Below, in pieces: positions 11,025 to 21,972 of a DNA stretch of 64,000 nt; the stretch's first letter is position 1; every line of letters starts with the position of its first letter. The translations under genes and the position numbers were made by a program. The stretch comes from Ichthyophis bannanicus (taxonomy: Eukaryota; Chordata; Amphibia; Gymnophiona; Ichthyophiidae), in NCBI GenBank assembly GCA_033557465.1, contig JAWIIG010000038.1, positions 434,001 to 498,000 of the forward strand. The letters are read 5' to 3'. Under the pieces are notes generated by a model. That model was not told the origin of the DNA. It searched no databases and saw nothing but the letters and a program-made list of their open reading frames with translations.

Positions 11025-12382
11025 TATTTCTATTCTCTGTTTTTCTGTGTGAGGTTTAGAACCTCTGAGCCTACTTCTTTTTAACAGAAGCATCTAAGGT
11101 TCATCTCATCCATGCTGAGATACCAGTCATACATTGACTCAATCCTCGACTCTGGGCATGAATCTTTTACTACAAGGGAAATCCATCTTTTTAGCTCCAA
11201 GAGCTATTAAGGACCATCATACCCTAGAGATAACAGGTTTCTCCTTTTAAAAGAAAGGGAGAACTAACAACTAACAACAAGGTGAGCTATACCCTTCACC
11301 TTGACAGTTTTTCTGTACGAGGATATCTTATACTTTTAACCGCAAGGGGACCCTACCTCTTCAAAGACTTACCAAATTGTAAGTCCTCTCAACTCTGTAT
11401 TACTTTCTATCCCTCTTAGTCCAGACTTTCAGTCTCTAAGAGTACTACTAATCAACTGGAGGTCTTATTTTCTAAGCCCATAGGATTTTTCTTCAATACC
11501 TACTCCAGTGGGTAGTTTCCATACAGAGTTTTCTTCCCCTTTGTGGTTCATCTTCTTCTCTATGTATCTCAGATACTTCTTTAAGGCAGCTTATCAGACA
11601 GAAATTGAGTATTACCACTCCAAATTATGTCTGTCGGTCCTCTCCAACCTATAGGACCTACTTTTTCTGCTGCTTTAATAATAGATAACTCCAAGAGAGG
11701 TTACACTTTATTGTTGCAGGCATCAGGCCTGTCTACTATTCTTAGCCATCTTAATTTCTTTTTGGCTCCAACAGAATAGATTAGGTTGCACACTGGAAAT
11801 TAAAGAGCCAAATCTAACCAACTTACAACATGCTCCCTGCCAGTATATAAGGAAGCTCTGCAACTATGGGCCTTGCCAGAGAGCCTAAGAGCTACTCCTA
11901 GCAGGTAGCTTCCAGATGGTTAAAAGGGCTTCAGCTGGTAGACTCTGCCCAGTCATACTCCTACATGACTGGTTTGTTCCTACTCTTACCATCTTCCTTA
12001 AAAATTTTCTTTTAAGGAAAACTAACCAGGGCTTAGACCACGCGAAGGCGTAAAAAAATTACAGAATTCCCTGGGTTGTTCCACATTTCACTGGAAGTCC
12101 TACAACAGGGATGCATTCTTTTCACTGCAGTCGGTCCTTAATTACTACTTTCCTTCTAATTCCCTATACGTCATTGTAGCTTATAATGAATAAAAAAGAT
12201 GCATGATACTCATATTGCCCTCATGGAGGGGCAAACATGGTATCTCCTTATATTGCGTCTTTTTCTCCAGCTACTACCTGAAGTTATAGAAGGATCCAGA
12301 CTTGCTGTCTTAAGACTAAGGATCTCCTCTGCACTCCTTCACATAGGTCTCCAGATCTGGTTATTCAGGACCTAGATCTTTT
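11025..12382 (+). pseudogene. Decayed RT/RNase H stretch of DIRS element 2
   Basis: There is no long frame, but short matches to element 1 remain, for example GAAGCTCTGCAACTATGGGC near 11848 (RNase H region) and CCAGTCATACTCCTACATG. It is a pyrimidine-rich, heavily diverged relic. It is bounded on the right by the 16-bp target duplication of the LINE. Confidence 0.5.
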
Positions 12383-12398
12383 AAAGAAATCTAGTCCT

Positions 12399-13100
12399 GG
12401 ACTTCCGGTGATGCGGTGAGCGCGAGTAGTCGCACGCTGCTCGAGCTCTGGGCCCCCTCGCCTCTCCAGCGAAGAAAAATGTGCTAGCGGGGGCTAAGTT
12501 CGGGGTTCTGGACCTCCCCCCTGCTTCCCCGACCGGACCGCAGTGAGAGATGGCGCCCCTGTGCTCTCACTTCTCCCCCCCCCAAGCTGATTTGCGGCGG
12601 CGGCCTAAAACCCGGGAGGCTGGAGCAGAAGACATCGCGCCGCAACTGAGAACCACGCCGCGGAGGGAGCCGGTAAGCAGCAGTGGCAGTTGGGTCCGGG
12701 AGCTGCGATCCGTGGCGGTGGGTGCCTCCCCGATTGTCGCCCCTCGCTCCCCTCGCTCCCCCCACCTCCCCATCTCCAACTAGTGCTCCGGGAGGGCGGC
12801 AGACACCGAAACAACGGGGGGGTGGAGAACCCCTGCCGGGCCTTGGGTTGGGCCGCTGCTTACTTCGTCAGCCCCGGGAGTTTCACGGGGGCTGATCAGC
12901 CCAGACCAAGCCCCCCCTTCAGGCGCCTGGGAGAACAGAACGAGCCAACGGAACCTGGGACGGAGAGGGCCTTGCCCCCCCCCCCCCCCGCGGAGCCGGA
13001 GAGGCGCATACACGCGGAGGGCAAACCTGTGACGCCGTAGCCTGACATCACGGTGGAGGGACGGGGGACAAGACCCCCGAAGACAGACGCAGCTCTGGCG
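12399..13100 (+). promoter_or_regulatory. GC- and CpG-rich 5' UTR of the LINE
   Basis: It starts GGACTTCCGGTGATGCGG and is rich in CpG and C-runs (a C14 run near 12977). It lies upstream of the ORF1 ATG. LINE 5' UTRs carry internal promoters; that role is inferred here. No TATA box is evident. Confidence 0.55.
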
Positions 13101-13934
13101 ATGGCGGCAAAGGGCGGCTGCCGTGTAGAGAAGAAGGTCCCTCTGCTGCCCAGAGGGGGGGAGCAGTCCTCGCCGCTGAAGGGGGAGGCCAAAGCGGGGA
13201 CGGTGGAGGAAATCTCCATGGCTGTGGCGGGGGCGCTCTCTGCGCAATTTGAAGACCTGCGGGGCCGAATGGATCTTCTCCAAACTTCAGTGGAGGCTAT
13301 GGGGAGCCGAATGCAAGAAGCAGAGCACCGGATAGAGCGGACGGAGGAACATGTGCTGGAGCTGCAGCAGGAGATGGCCCGTGTGAAAAAGTTACTTCAG
13401 GGCCAGGAGGCCAAGCTGGATGACCTTGAGAACAGGTCCCGCTGTAACAGCTTGAGATTCTTGGGGATCCCGGATGCCATAGAGGACCGGGACTTAAAAT
13501 CCTACCTGGAGGACCTGGTGAAACAAATCTTGGAGAATGATCCTGAGGGCACCCTAGTGCAAATAGAGAGAGCGCACCGGGTTGGGCCTAGGAGAGCTAG
13601 TGACGGCCGACCCAGGATGGTTCTGGCACGGTTCCTGCGATTTCCGCAAAAGGAAGCGGTCTTGCGTGCAGTGTGGAAGAAAGGAGCCATTCATAAGGAC
13701 AATGTTAAGCTGCGTATTGTTCAGGATTACTCGGCGGCCCTGGGACAGCGACGACGAGAGTATGGACCTTTGTGCCAGATCTTGATAGATAACAATATCA
13801 AATTTATGGTGCAATACCCCGCCCGGTTGATTTTCACTCATGGTGGGACTCGCCAGTCCTTTGACTCAGCAACAGCAGCAACGCCCTATGTGGAGGAGAT
13901 ACGGCGGAGGGCTGCAGCGGCGGCCGAGACCTGA
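13101..13934 (+). CDS. LINE ORF1 protein (L1 ORF1p-like)
   Basis: This is an intact frame of 277 residues from the ATG at 13101 (MAAKGGCRVEKK). Order: a basic N-terminus; a coiled coil around residues 50-115 with heptad-like Leu/Met/Glu pattern (MDLLQTSVEAMGSRMQ); ENRSRCNSLRFLGIP marking the start of the RRM-like domain; then a C-terminal domain with QIERAHRVG and FPQKEAVLRA. The family forms trimers that coat LINE RNA and act as nucleic-acid chaperones. An in-frame non-ATG stretch upstream (13053) is not needed. The frame ends in an Ala-rich tail. Of all frames in the LINE this is the only undamaged one. Confidence 0.88.
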   Translation: MAAKGGCRVEKKVPLLPRGGEQSSPLKGEAKAGTVEEISMAVAGALSAQFEDLRGRMDLLQTSVEAMGSRMQEAEHRIERTEEHVLELQQEMARVKKLLQGQEAKLDDLENRSRCNSLRFLGIPDAIEDRDLKSYLEDLVKQILENDPEGTLVQIERAHRVGPRRASDGRPRMVLARFLRFPQKEAVLRAVWKKGAIHKDNVKLRIVQDYSAALGQRRREYGPLCQILIDNNIKFMVQYPARLIFTHGGTRQSFDSATAATPYVEEIRRRAAAAAET

Positions 13935-14019
13935 GGCCGCGCGGAGAGGAGTGTGGAGCGACAGAACAAGTTTGGAGCACGCTGCTTTGGACTGTGAAGG
14001 GGCAGCGGTGGTAACCTTG

Positions 14020-14460
14020 TGGGGGGGGGGTGGTAAGGGGATTGTTAAAGCTGTTTTTTAAGTACTATCTGTTGGCTGTTCCTTGGGTACGGGAAGGTGT
14101 TGGGGGGAGTCTTGGGCTGTTGGGGTTGTCTGGTGGGGGGGGGTGGGGAGAGGCGCGGGCGTTGTGGGGGGTGGGTTGGGGGGGACCCCGGACGTCCTGC
14201 AGGAGAGTCGGTATAAGGGAGATGTGGGGGGGCACTATACGCATCTAGGAGTCACAGAGAGGGAGAGAGGTGGATGGTAGTAGAGATGGGGGATTGGAGT
14301 GGTGAGGAGGGCGGAGAGGGGGTGGAGGATAGGGGTAGAGAGGGGGGTGGGGAAGGGAGGGAGAGGGGGAGGAGGAGGAGAGCTGTATCCTAGGGGACCA
14401 GTAGAGGAGTGGACGGCGAGAGGGAATTATTATTTTGTGGGGTGGAGGGGAGGACCTCAG
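14020..14460 (+). repeat. G-rich inter-ORF spacer of the LINE
   Basis: About 440 bp between ORF1 and ORF2 is dominated by runs of four or more G on the + strand (for example near 14020, 14130 and 14330). It contains many candidate G-quadruplex tracts. Small open frames on either strand here are composition artefacts. Confidence 0.75.
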
Positions 14461-14530
14461 GCTGGGGAGGTGCCTTTCCTGTATCATGTATGGTATGTGA
14501 TGAATAATAGTGGGCCCATTTTTGTATTAC

Positions 14531-17500
14531 ATGCCGCTTAAGATAATCTCTTGGAATGTTTGTGGTCTGGGCAATCCGATTAAACGGGCCAAAATTTTGC
14601 AGGCCTTAGCAAGGCAGAAGGCGGACATCGCTATGCTCCAGGAAACCCACCAGACTGCCGAGGAGCATCGTAAACTTTTCCGGGAGTGGGTGGGACAGGT
14701 GTGGGGGGCCCCGGCCCTTGGAAAGAAGGGGGTGTAGCGCTCTTGATACATAAGCGAATAAGGCTGGAGGTTGTAAGGGACTTCGTTGATCCGTCGGGTA
14801 GATTTGTACTGGTGCAGGGAGTCCTTGAGGGGAGGCCTGTTATTCTGGGCAATGTGTATTGTCCCAATGTGTTGGATTTGCCCCTTTACGCTCGTCTTGC
14901 CTCTAAAATCGAGACGTTGCCTGATACCCCCGTGATATTGGGGGGAGATTTTAATGGTGTCATGGACGTCGATCTCGATACTTCGCAAGGGGGGGAGCCA
15001 AGAGACAGAATAGTGACGGTTCGGGCATTGCGACGTTTATCTTCCAGGCTGGGGTTGGTGGATCCATGGCGATTGTTACACCTGGCTGAGCGGGATTATA
15101 CGCATCAATCTCGGGCCCATGGCACCAGTGCACGTATAGATTACTTGTTGATTTCTACTGGTCTGTTTGCCAAAGTTGAGGATGCTCAGATAGGGCCTGT
15201 AGAGATATCTGATCATGCTTTTGTTTGGTTAGATATCTATTGGAATGGGAACACTCCTCGGACCCCTCCATGGCGATTCCCGCTTGAACTATATAGGGAT
15301 GCGCAGTTCCGTTCTTTTATTCAGAAGCGGTGGCAGGAATTTGAAGCTGATCATAGGGGTCACCAGGATGACCCAGAGTTGCTCTGGGAAACTGCGAAGG
15401 TTGTACTGCGGGGGGACATTATAGGGTTCCTTGCCAGGAAGAGAAGACTGCGGGCCGAACGTATTATCTCTCTTGAGAGATCGGTGACGAGGCTGAGGCG
15501 CCGATTGGCCCAAAACCCTACGGCGGGGCTTAAAAAGCAGCTGTGGGAATCTCAAATGGAATTAAATGAACTTTTACACCAGCGGGCAAAGAAGTCTGTG
15601 TTATACTATCGTTACCAACTATACCGTTACGGGAATAAGCCCGGGAAATTATTGGCCAGGTGCCTTCGTGGACCCAGGGGCTCCAAATTGGTACCAGCTC
15701 TGCGGGATGACTTGGGGACGTTGCATCGGGAGAGCCTGGCGATAGCGCGAATTTTTCGATCCTTCTTCCAGAGCCTCTATACAGCGGAGTCGATTTCCCT
15801 CACGCAGATGGCGGAGTATGTGGGGGAATTGGATTTGCCCCACTTATCGGCGGAGCAAAGAGCACAGTTGGACCGGCCGATTACGGCAGCTGAGCTGCAA
15901 GGGGCTATTTCTAATGCCAGCTGTTACAAATCCCCGGGGTCCGATGGGCTCGGTGCCAAATTTTATAAAATTCTTAATGAACAGATCTCCCCTACGTTGG
16001 CCGCAGTACACAATCGGAGGGCGCAGCAGGGTTACTTTCGGTGGGGGGCTAACCATGCCCACATTGTTCTTATTCCTAAACCGGTGAAGGACCCTCTCTC
16101 TGCGGCCTCGTATCGCCCTATTTCATTACTTAACTTTGACCTTAAATTAATGGCAAAAATCCTAGCGGATCGCCTGGCGGAGTTTCTAGGGCAACTGATC
16201 CACAAATTCCAAGTAGGTTTCGTTAAGGGGCGATATGCTGTCCGCAACTTGCGCAAAATCGTTGCATCCCTAGAATGGGTCCAGCATAGACATCTGTCCT
16301 CCTTACTTGTCAGTTTTGATGCGGAAAAAGCTTTCGACAGGGTGGATTGGCAATATTTGAAGTATATTCTTCCACGCTATGGCATAGGGCCTTTATTCTG
16401 TAACATGGTCGCGAGCCTGTATGCGGACCCGACGGCAGCGATACTTTGTAATGGGGTGCTATCTGAGAATTTTTCGTTGCAAAGGGGGACTCGTCAGGGC
16501 TGCCCCCTTTCTCCTCTCCTCTTCGTCCTTTCGTTGGACCCCCTTCTGCGGAAGGTGGTGGGATCGCGAACAATAAGGGGAGTCGGCATTGGTAATCAAG
16601 AATTCAAGATATCTGCCTTTGCCGACGATTTGTTGGTACATTTGCTTTCACCTCAAGATTCCCTGCCTCATCTTTTGCGGGAGTTGCGAACCTTCGGGCA
16701 GTTTGCGGGGCTTAGTATTAACAGGGATAAATCTGAAGCCCTGGATGTCTCGGGACGCCTCTGGAGCGGCTGGCCGGGTGAGTTTCCTCTTAAATGGGCC
16801 GTGAATCAATTCATAAATCTGGGGATTGTACTGTCCTGTCAGCCGGGTCAACTATATGGGAGTAATTTGAAGCGGATGCTGACCAAGGTGAGAACCCAGT
16901 TGCAGGCTTGGCAGCCCCTCCCCTTGTCTTTAATGGGGAGAATAGCGGCGATTAAAATGGTGCTTTTGCCACGGATACTATACTGGCTGCAGACCCTCCC
17001 TGTTTGGCTCCTCTGGCGGGATGTTCGGCGCTTTGAGGCGGAGTTTCGGGGCCTTCTCTGGGGGGGGGGCGAGAGCCCATATCCCATATGGTCGACTGGT
17101 GGGGAGGGTGGGGGGTGAGGGCTTCCAGATCTCGGTGCTTATGCCTTGGCCTGCCAAGCGCGCCACCTGAGGGATTGGCTAGGTGATACCGACCTTTATA
17201 TGCCTAGGGCCTTGGAGGAGGCATATGTGGCACCCCACTCTCTACGGGCCCTCTTACATCTGGAGGTAAGCAAGTGGCCTACGCATCTTGCAGATAGTGT
17301 GTTACTAGCTCCGGTATGTAAGACGTGGCGGCAGCTGAATGCTTACTGGGGCCGTAGTTGGAAGGTGTTGAGCTGGCTGCCCATCCGGGGGAATGCCAAT
17401 TTTACTCCAGGCACCGATGCCGCCGCGTTCCGTCTCTGGGGGGAGAGAGGTATCTGTAATTTGGGCAGTGTGGTGGATTTGGCGGGGAAACCTAAACCCT

Positions 17501-18333
17501 TTTTAATTTTGTCTCGTGAGTATGAACTGGGGCCCCACCATTCCTTTGCATATATGCAAGTGGCTCACTATGTGGCCTCCCTCTCAGGGGCGGAGCTACA
17601 CAGCGACCGAGCGGCTCAGATTATAGCGTTCTTTGGTCTAGGAGACGCGGAACGACCGTCAATTCGGGGTTTTCACCTTAGGCTGGAGCAGTTTCGACCG
17701 CGGTCGGACTATCGTAGAGTGGAACAGGCCTGGGGGGCCGAAATGGGGCGGGAGATCCCCCATGATACAATTATGGTAGCCCTCCGGAAAGTAGTGAACT
17801 TGGCGGACGGTGCCCGCTGGTGGGAAATACAATTTAAATGTTTGACTAGGGTTCACTTCTCCCCACGGCGGGCCCTTCGTTGCCACTTGACCGCGGATGG
17901 TAGCTGTCCGCGGTGTGCGGAGCCCATGGCGACCCTGTTGCATATGTGGTGGGGCTGCCGACGGATTCGCCTATACTGGCGGAGGATTTCTCTATTTATG
18001 GCCAATCTCATAGGACAACCTGTTAATTGGGATGCCGCTTTGGTTGCCCTGGATCTCCTGAGCCTTACCTCTCCAAAGGGGAAATGGAATCGCTGGCTGG
18101 TGCGGAAGGCATGTCTGGTGGGTAAAGGGCCACTCTTGCGTCGGTGGAGGGACAGCCACCCTCCCTCCTTTTGGGAGTGGCGGAATTCCTTCCATCAGCT
18201 TATGCTCCTGGAGTGTAGAGCCGCCCGAGACCACGTTAAGCGATGGACCGCCTTCTTGCTGCTTTGGGATCCATATATCCAAAATCTGAGTTCCCGGACC
18301 CGTAATGTAGTCCTGCAATTAGGTTGTGGATAA
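14531..18333 (+). pseudogene. LINE ORF2: endonuclease/reverse transcriptase (two lesions)
   Basis: The ATG at 14531 starts MPLKIISWNVCGLGN, the APE-type endonuclease N-terminus. LQETH, ILGGDFNGVMD, ARIDYLLIS and ISDHAFVW complete the endonuclease motifs. RT follows: YRPISLLNFDLKLMAKIL, motif A SFDAEKAFDRVDW, QGCPLSPLLF, and catalytic FADD near 16620. The C-terminus keeps a zinc knuckle, C-x2-C-x8-H-x4-C (CPRC ... H ... C near 17910-17955). Lesion 1 is one missing G in a G-run near 14729 that shifts frame. Lesion 2 is a TGA at 17116 between the RT thumb and the C-terminal part, with a few residues apparently missing. The protein nicks DNA and primes reverse transcription on it. Confidence 0.88.
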
Positions 18334-18605
18334 CCTTACCTCTCTGCGGTGTTACGTGGGTGCTCTGTAGAACTCTATGAGCTGGTCCTGCGGGGCACAG
18401 ACTTGGGCTTGCTGGGGGGGGGGGAGGGACCGTGGGAGGGGGGCTGGGGTAAAAAATTTTGAAAATCCATGTTACCATCAATGTGCTTTGCCACCGGGGA
18501 TAAGAGTCAACCCCGGGGAGAGGCTGTTACGTGTTGTGTATTTATTGTTTTTCTTGATGGTTTCTAAATAAAATTTTGAAAAAAAAAAAAAAGAAATCTA
18601 GTCCT

Positions 18606-19600
18606 CTCCTTGTAAGTGAAGAACATAATACCAGTTTCGACGAAACTTTTCCTATAGTTCTTCCATTTTTAACCAAGCAGAGAGTCTCCATCAATTTATT
18701 TAATTTATTTAACATCTTTTATATACCGCTCTATTTATAATCAGCGCGGTTTACATAGAACAAGAAAACATCAGATAAGGTACATGTTATCTGTTTTTTA
18801 CATAGAACAAGGAACAAAAACTTGGATAATCCTTCTTGTTATTGAGTCAATCTCTATACAATATCTGACTTTGAAAGATTTGTTTACTGTCCATATTAAT
18901 ACTGTCCCAGCATATTATAAAACTTAATGGACAACCAATTTCTCTGGTAAATTGGGAAATACCTTCTTACCGTAACCTTACGTCACATCTGAAGCTCTTC
19001 ATGTAAAGTCATTATCATAAGTGACATCACTTATGAAAGATTGTTACTGATCTTCAAGATGTTGGAGGCCCAATGCCTAATACAAATAACTGTTTCCTTT
19101 TGGATAAAAGGGGTCTTAAAGACCTACCCCTTTTTTTCTGTAAGGGGTATTTCTACCTTTTCATCCAAACCAGTCAGATTTATCTCCACTCTTGCCTAGG
19201 GCCTTATTCTGCTCCAAGGACAAAGAGTTCAAACTTGAACTTTACAGAAGCTTTACCTAGTTCTCTAAAGTCCAACCCCATTAAACTTCCCCACTTCTTA
19301 TTCTGGGGTTAGTTCTAGCCATCAAGAATTCTTATCTCTTCCTGTATTGCAAAATTTATTTTTCCTCTACTTCACAGTGAGGGAATTTCTTTGAGGATAA
19401 TATACTGGCTCTCAATTACAGACCCATATTGGCCTCAACAAATGCTTTTGCAATATTTTGAGTAAGATCCACATTAGAAAATTGGGATTCAATCTTTTCT
19501 AACAGTTATGATCTACACAAGGGCCCCCCTCTGGATACCTTGTTTAGTCAAGCTGTTCAATAGCACCCTTTTTTTCTTTTCTAATTCAACTCCTACCCTC
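18606..19600 (+). pseudogene. Decayed recombinase part of DIRS element 2
   Basis: No frame survives. Near 19510-19570 the sequence aligns by eye to the recombinase C-terminus of element 1 (CTTGTTTAGTCAAGCTGTTC against CTTGTTTGGCCAGGCTGTTC). An L2-like 3' tail in antisense (about 18690-18850, with ATATACCGCTCTATTTATAA and a GCGGTTTACAT box) is inserted in it. Confidence 0.5.
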
Positions 19601-19697
19601 CATCCCTTAGATGCCTGGGGTTCTAAAGGATAAGCATTGCCCATCCATCGGATTTGCAACATGCTGGGGCCTCCTCTAGGCATCTTAGCTTGGGAGT

Positions 19698-20078
19698 CCC
19701 CATATGTGAAGACTCATTCCTGCTTGTTCCTGGAGATAGCACAGTTACTTACCTGTAACAGGTGATCTCTGGGAACAGCAGGAATAAATCTTCACAACCC
19801 ACCCACCTCCCCTAGGAGTTGCTCTCTTTTTCTCTCTCTCTCTCTTTCTGGTTTGTCTACTTCCCTCCTTCGGTCTCAGCTACAAACCCAACTGATGAGA
19901 GGGAAGTTTTTAGGTGGGAAGGCAGCGCACATACATGTGGGATGCTCCCAAAGGCTTTCTTTTTGGACGCTGGGGAGCGTTCCCGCACAGGATCCGTCGG
20001 TACCGACGTACCCATATGTGAAGACTTATTCCTGCTGTTCCAAGATATCACCTGTTACAGGTAAGTAACTGTGCTTTC
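19698..20078. repeat. Internal complementary region and right ITR of DIRS element 2
   Basis: The internal complementary region is at 19698-19797, with the joint at GGAGATAGCACAGTTACTTA. The right inverted repeat runs 19890-20053 with a unique extension to about 20078, reading CAGGTAAGTAACTGTGC. Both are complementary to 8803-8961 as expected for DIRS. Confidence 0.83.
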
Positions 20079-21690
20079 GTTTGCGTGTTCTAAATTCAGG
20101 TGGTGTATGTAGGAGGGGGAGATATCGTTAATCACTTTAAATGTTGTTATGAGTATCTTATATTTTATTTGGCTCAGTACTGGGAGCCAGTGTTGGTCGT
20201 GTAGAATAGGAGTTGTGTTCAGTTAGACGGGCTTTGGTGTTGACCCTGGCGGTGATGTTTTGGGCTCTCTGGAGTAAGCTTATGCTTTTGAGAGGTAGTC
20301 TGTATAGTAAACTATTACAATAGTCAAAGTGGGGGGTGATTAAAGTGTTGACTACTGACTTCAAGTCATGAGTGTCCAGGAGAGGTTGGAAGTGCTGCAC
20401 AGTTTTTAGTTTGAAAAATATGGTTGTTACTGTTTGTTTTATTTGGGGGAGCATGCTGAGGGTGTGGTCTAATATTATCCCAAGATATTTTACTTCTTAT
20501 TTAACAGGGATGACTGAATTGTTGAGCGTGATAGTTTCAGGGTGTGTAGCGTCTTGGTTTCTGGATATAAACACATTGAAATTGATGTTTAGGTGGTTGG
20601 ACTTTAACCAAGCTTCAGTTTCTCTTATGCACTTTGAGAGATTGAAGTAAGAAGGGTTGTTTGTGTCTATGGAGAGGGCCAACATAATGTCGTCGGCATA
20701 AATGTAATGCCCGACGTTAAATTTTCTGAAAATGTCTGTAATGGGTTGCAAGTATAAGTTAAAAGGTAAGGCTGAGAGGGCCGAGCCCTGAGGTATCCCT
20801 TGATCTTGGTAGAATGTATCTGAGATTTCTTGGTCCATTTGGACTCTCGGTGTACGATTTGATATATAAGATTTGAACCAATGGAGAACAGTACCACCTA
20901 TGCCTAGTTATGCTAGTTTTCCGATTAGCGTGTTGTGGTTGATATTGTCGAAAGCTGATGCTATATCTATGAAGAGGAGGATGAATCCTTGCCTGTGGTC
21001 ATCCGTGCCTCTAATGAGGTGGTCCATCAGTGTTGCCAGTAAGGTTTCGACTCCATGAAAGGGGCGAAAGCCAAATTGGTGGGTGTCTAAGGGGGCGTTG
21101 AGGTCAACGTAATCTTGGAGTTGGAGTTGAATGGTTTTTTTCTATTATTTTTGTAACAAATGGTATGCTGGCTATGGGTCTGTATGAACTCAGGTCTTTT
21201 GGGTCCAGTGTGTTATTTTTTAGTATGGGGCGGATGGAGGTGAGTTTAAGGGCATCCGGCATGATGCCTTGAGAAAGGGAAAGGTTAACTATGTGTAGGA
21301 GGTGTTGCGCTGGTTCGGTTTTGGTGGACTTGATCCAGGACACAGGGCATGGATCTAGGGGGGAGGTTGTGGTGTTGATCATTGTAATGATCTTGAGGAG
21401 GTGTTTTTGATCAATTAAATGGAAGTTGTCCCATTTATTGGGGTTTGTTGAGCATGGATATGTGAAGGTGATAAATTTGCAGGATTTATTTTTCAGCTTA
21501 TCTGCGATATGGGTGGCTAGTATTTGCATGCTTATTTTTACCAGATTCGGATTCTGCTTTGGGTGTGTTTGTTAGGGATCTAACAATTGCAAATAGATCT
21601 TTGTAAAGGCCATCTTGGGTGGATCTACCTAGACCTCTGGTTAATTTGCAGGTAGGTACCAGGCTGTTCTGTTACTGGGGTTAAAGAGTG
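20079..21690 (-). pseudogene. L2-like LINE ORF2, right part (antisense)
   Basis: Read on the minus strand from about 21690, the frame shows LSSYRPIASIPFVTKI near 21200, then a QGIPQGSALSALPFNLYL motif and YADDIMLAL near 20690 (catalytic YADD). It continues with DYCNSLLYRLP near 20310 and ends at LLHTPPEFRTRKR beside the DIRS right terminus. The next residues (RHSLAIPKA) lie across DIRS element 2 at about 8795. Several frameshifts are present and the 5' end is truncated. Confidence 0.82.
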
Positions 21691-21972
21691 ACAATGATGA
21701 TGGTGAGGAGGGAACAGACTTTGAAGGGTTCGAGGAGTCAGATGATGATAACGTCAATTGAACTAGAATTGGCTAGTCTAATTTAGTCTCATTTAGTTTC
21801 ATTGAAATTCAGCATTTCAGAAATAAAGAAGTTATTAAAAAGTTAAAAACTACTATGAATTTCTTTTCGTGTTGAGTTAATTGCGTATATAATGCACACA
21901 CACATATAATGTGCAGGGCAGTGCGTTTTTTGCAAAACGTATAATGCGTTGTTATATGTGTGAAAATACGGT
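21690..21972 (+). mobile_element. Probable 3' end of the split pogo/Tigger element
   Basis: A short acidic C-terminus is readable (EEGTDFEGFEESDDDNVN then TGA at about 21758). It is followed by AT-rich DNA with ATAATGCACACACACATATA and a terminal GTGAAAATACGGTA next to TA. Acidic tails and TA target sites are usual in pogo-like elements. That it belongs with 7278-8216 is inferred from order and from the antisense LINE lying between them. Confidence 0.5.

Larger units (their letters stand above)
12399..18589 (+). mobile_element. Full-length L1/Tx1-group LINE
   Basis: This is a 6.2-kb element with a GC-rich 5' UTR, ORF1, a G-rich inter-ORF spacer, ORF2, an AATAAA signal (18567-18572) and a poly(A) tail. 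An exact 16-bp duplication, AAAGAAATCTAGTCCT, flanks it (12383-12398 and 18590-18605), the hallmark of target-primed insertion. It inserted into the decayed DIRS element 2. The unmutated duplication points to a comparatively recent event, although ORF2 carries two lesions. Confidence 0.93.
8803..20078 (+). mobile_element. DIRS element 2 (family A), with an L1-group LINE inside
   Basis: The left terminus (ATCTCCAGGAACAAGCAGGA) is at 8804. The right terminus (GTAAGTAACTGTGCTTTC) ends near 20078. Inside are a gag remnant (9182-11024), a strongly decayed RT/RNase H stretch (11025-12382), a LINE (12399-18589), a decayed recombinase stretch (18606-19600), an internal complementary region and the right inverted repeat. 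The flanks are two halves of one L2-like reading frame. No long target duplication is visible, only a GTTT-like overlap. Confidence 0.85.

Noticed and set aside
13502..13841. Minus frames over LINE ORF1
   Set aside because: Shadows of the sense ORF1, whose coiled coil and RRM motifs are clear.
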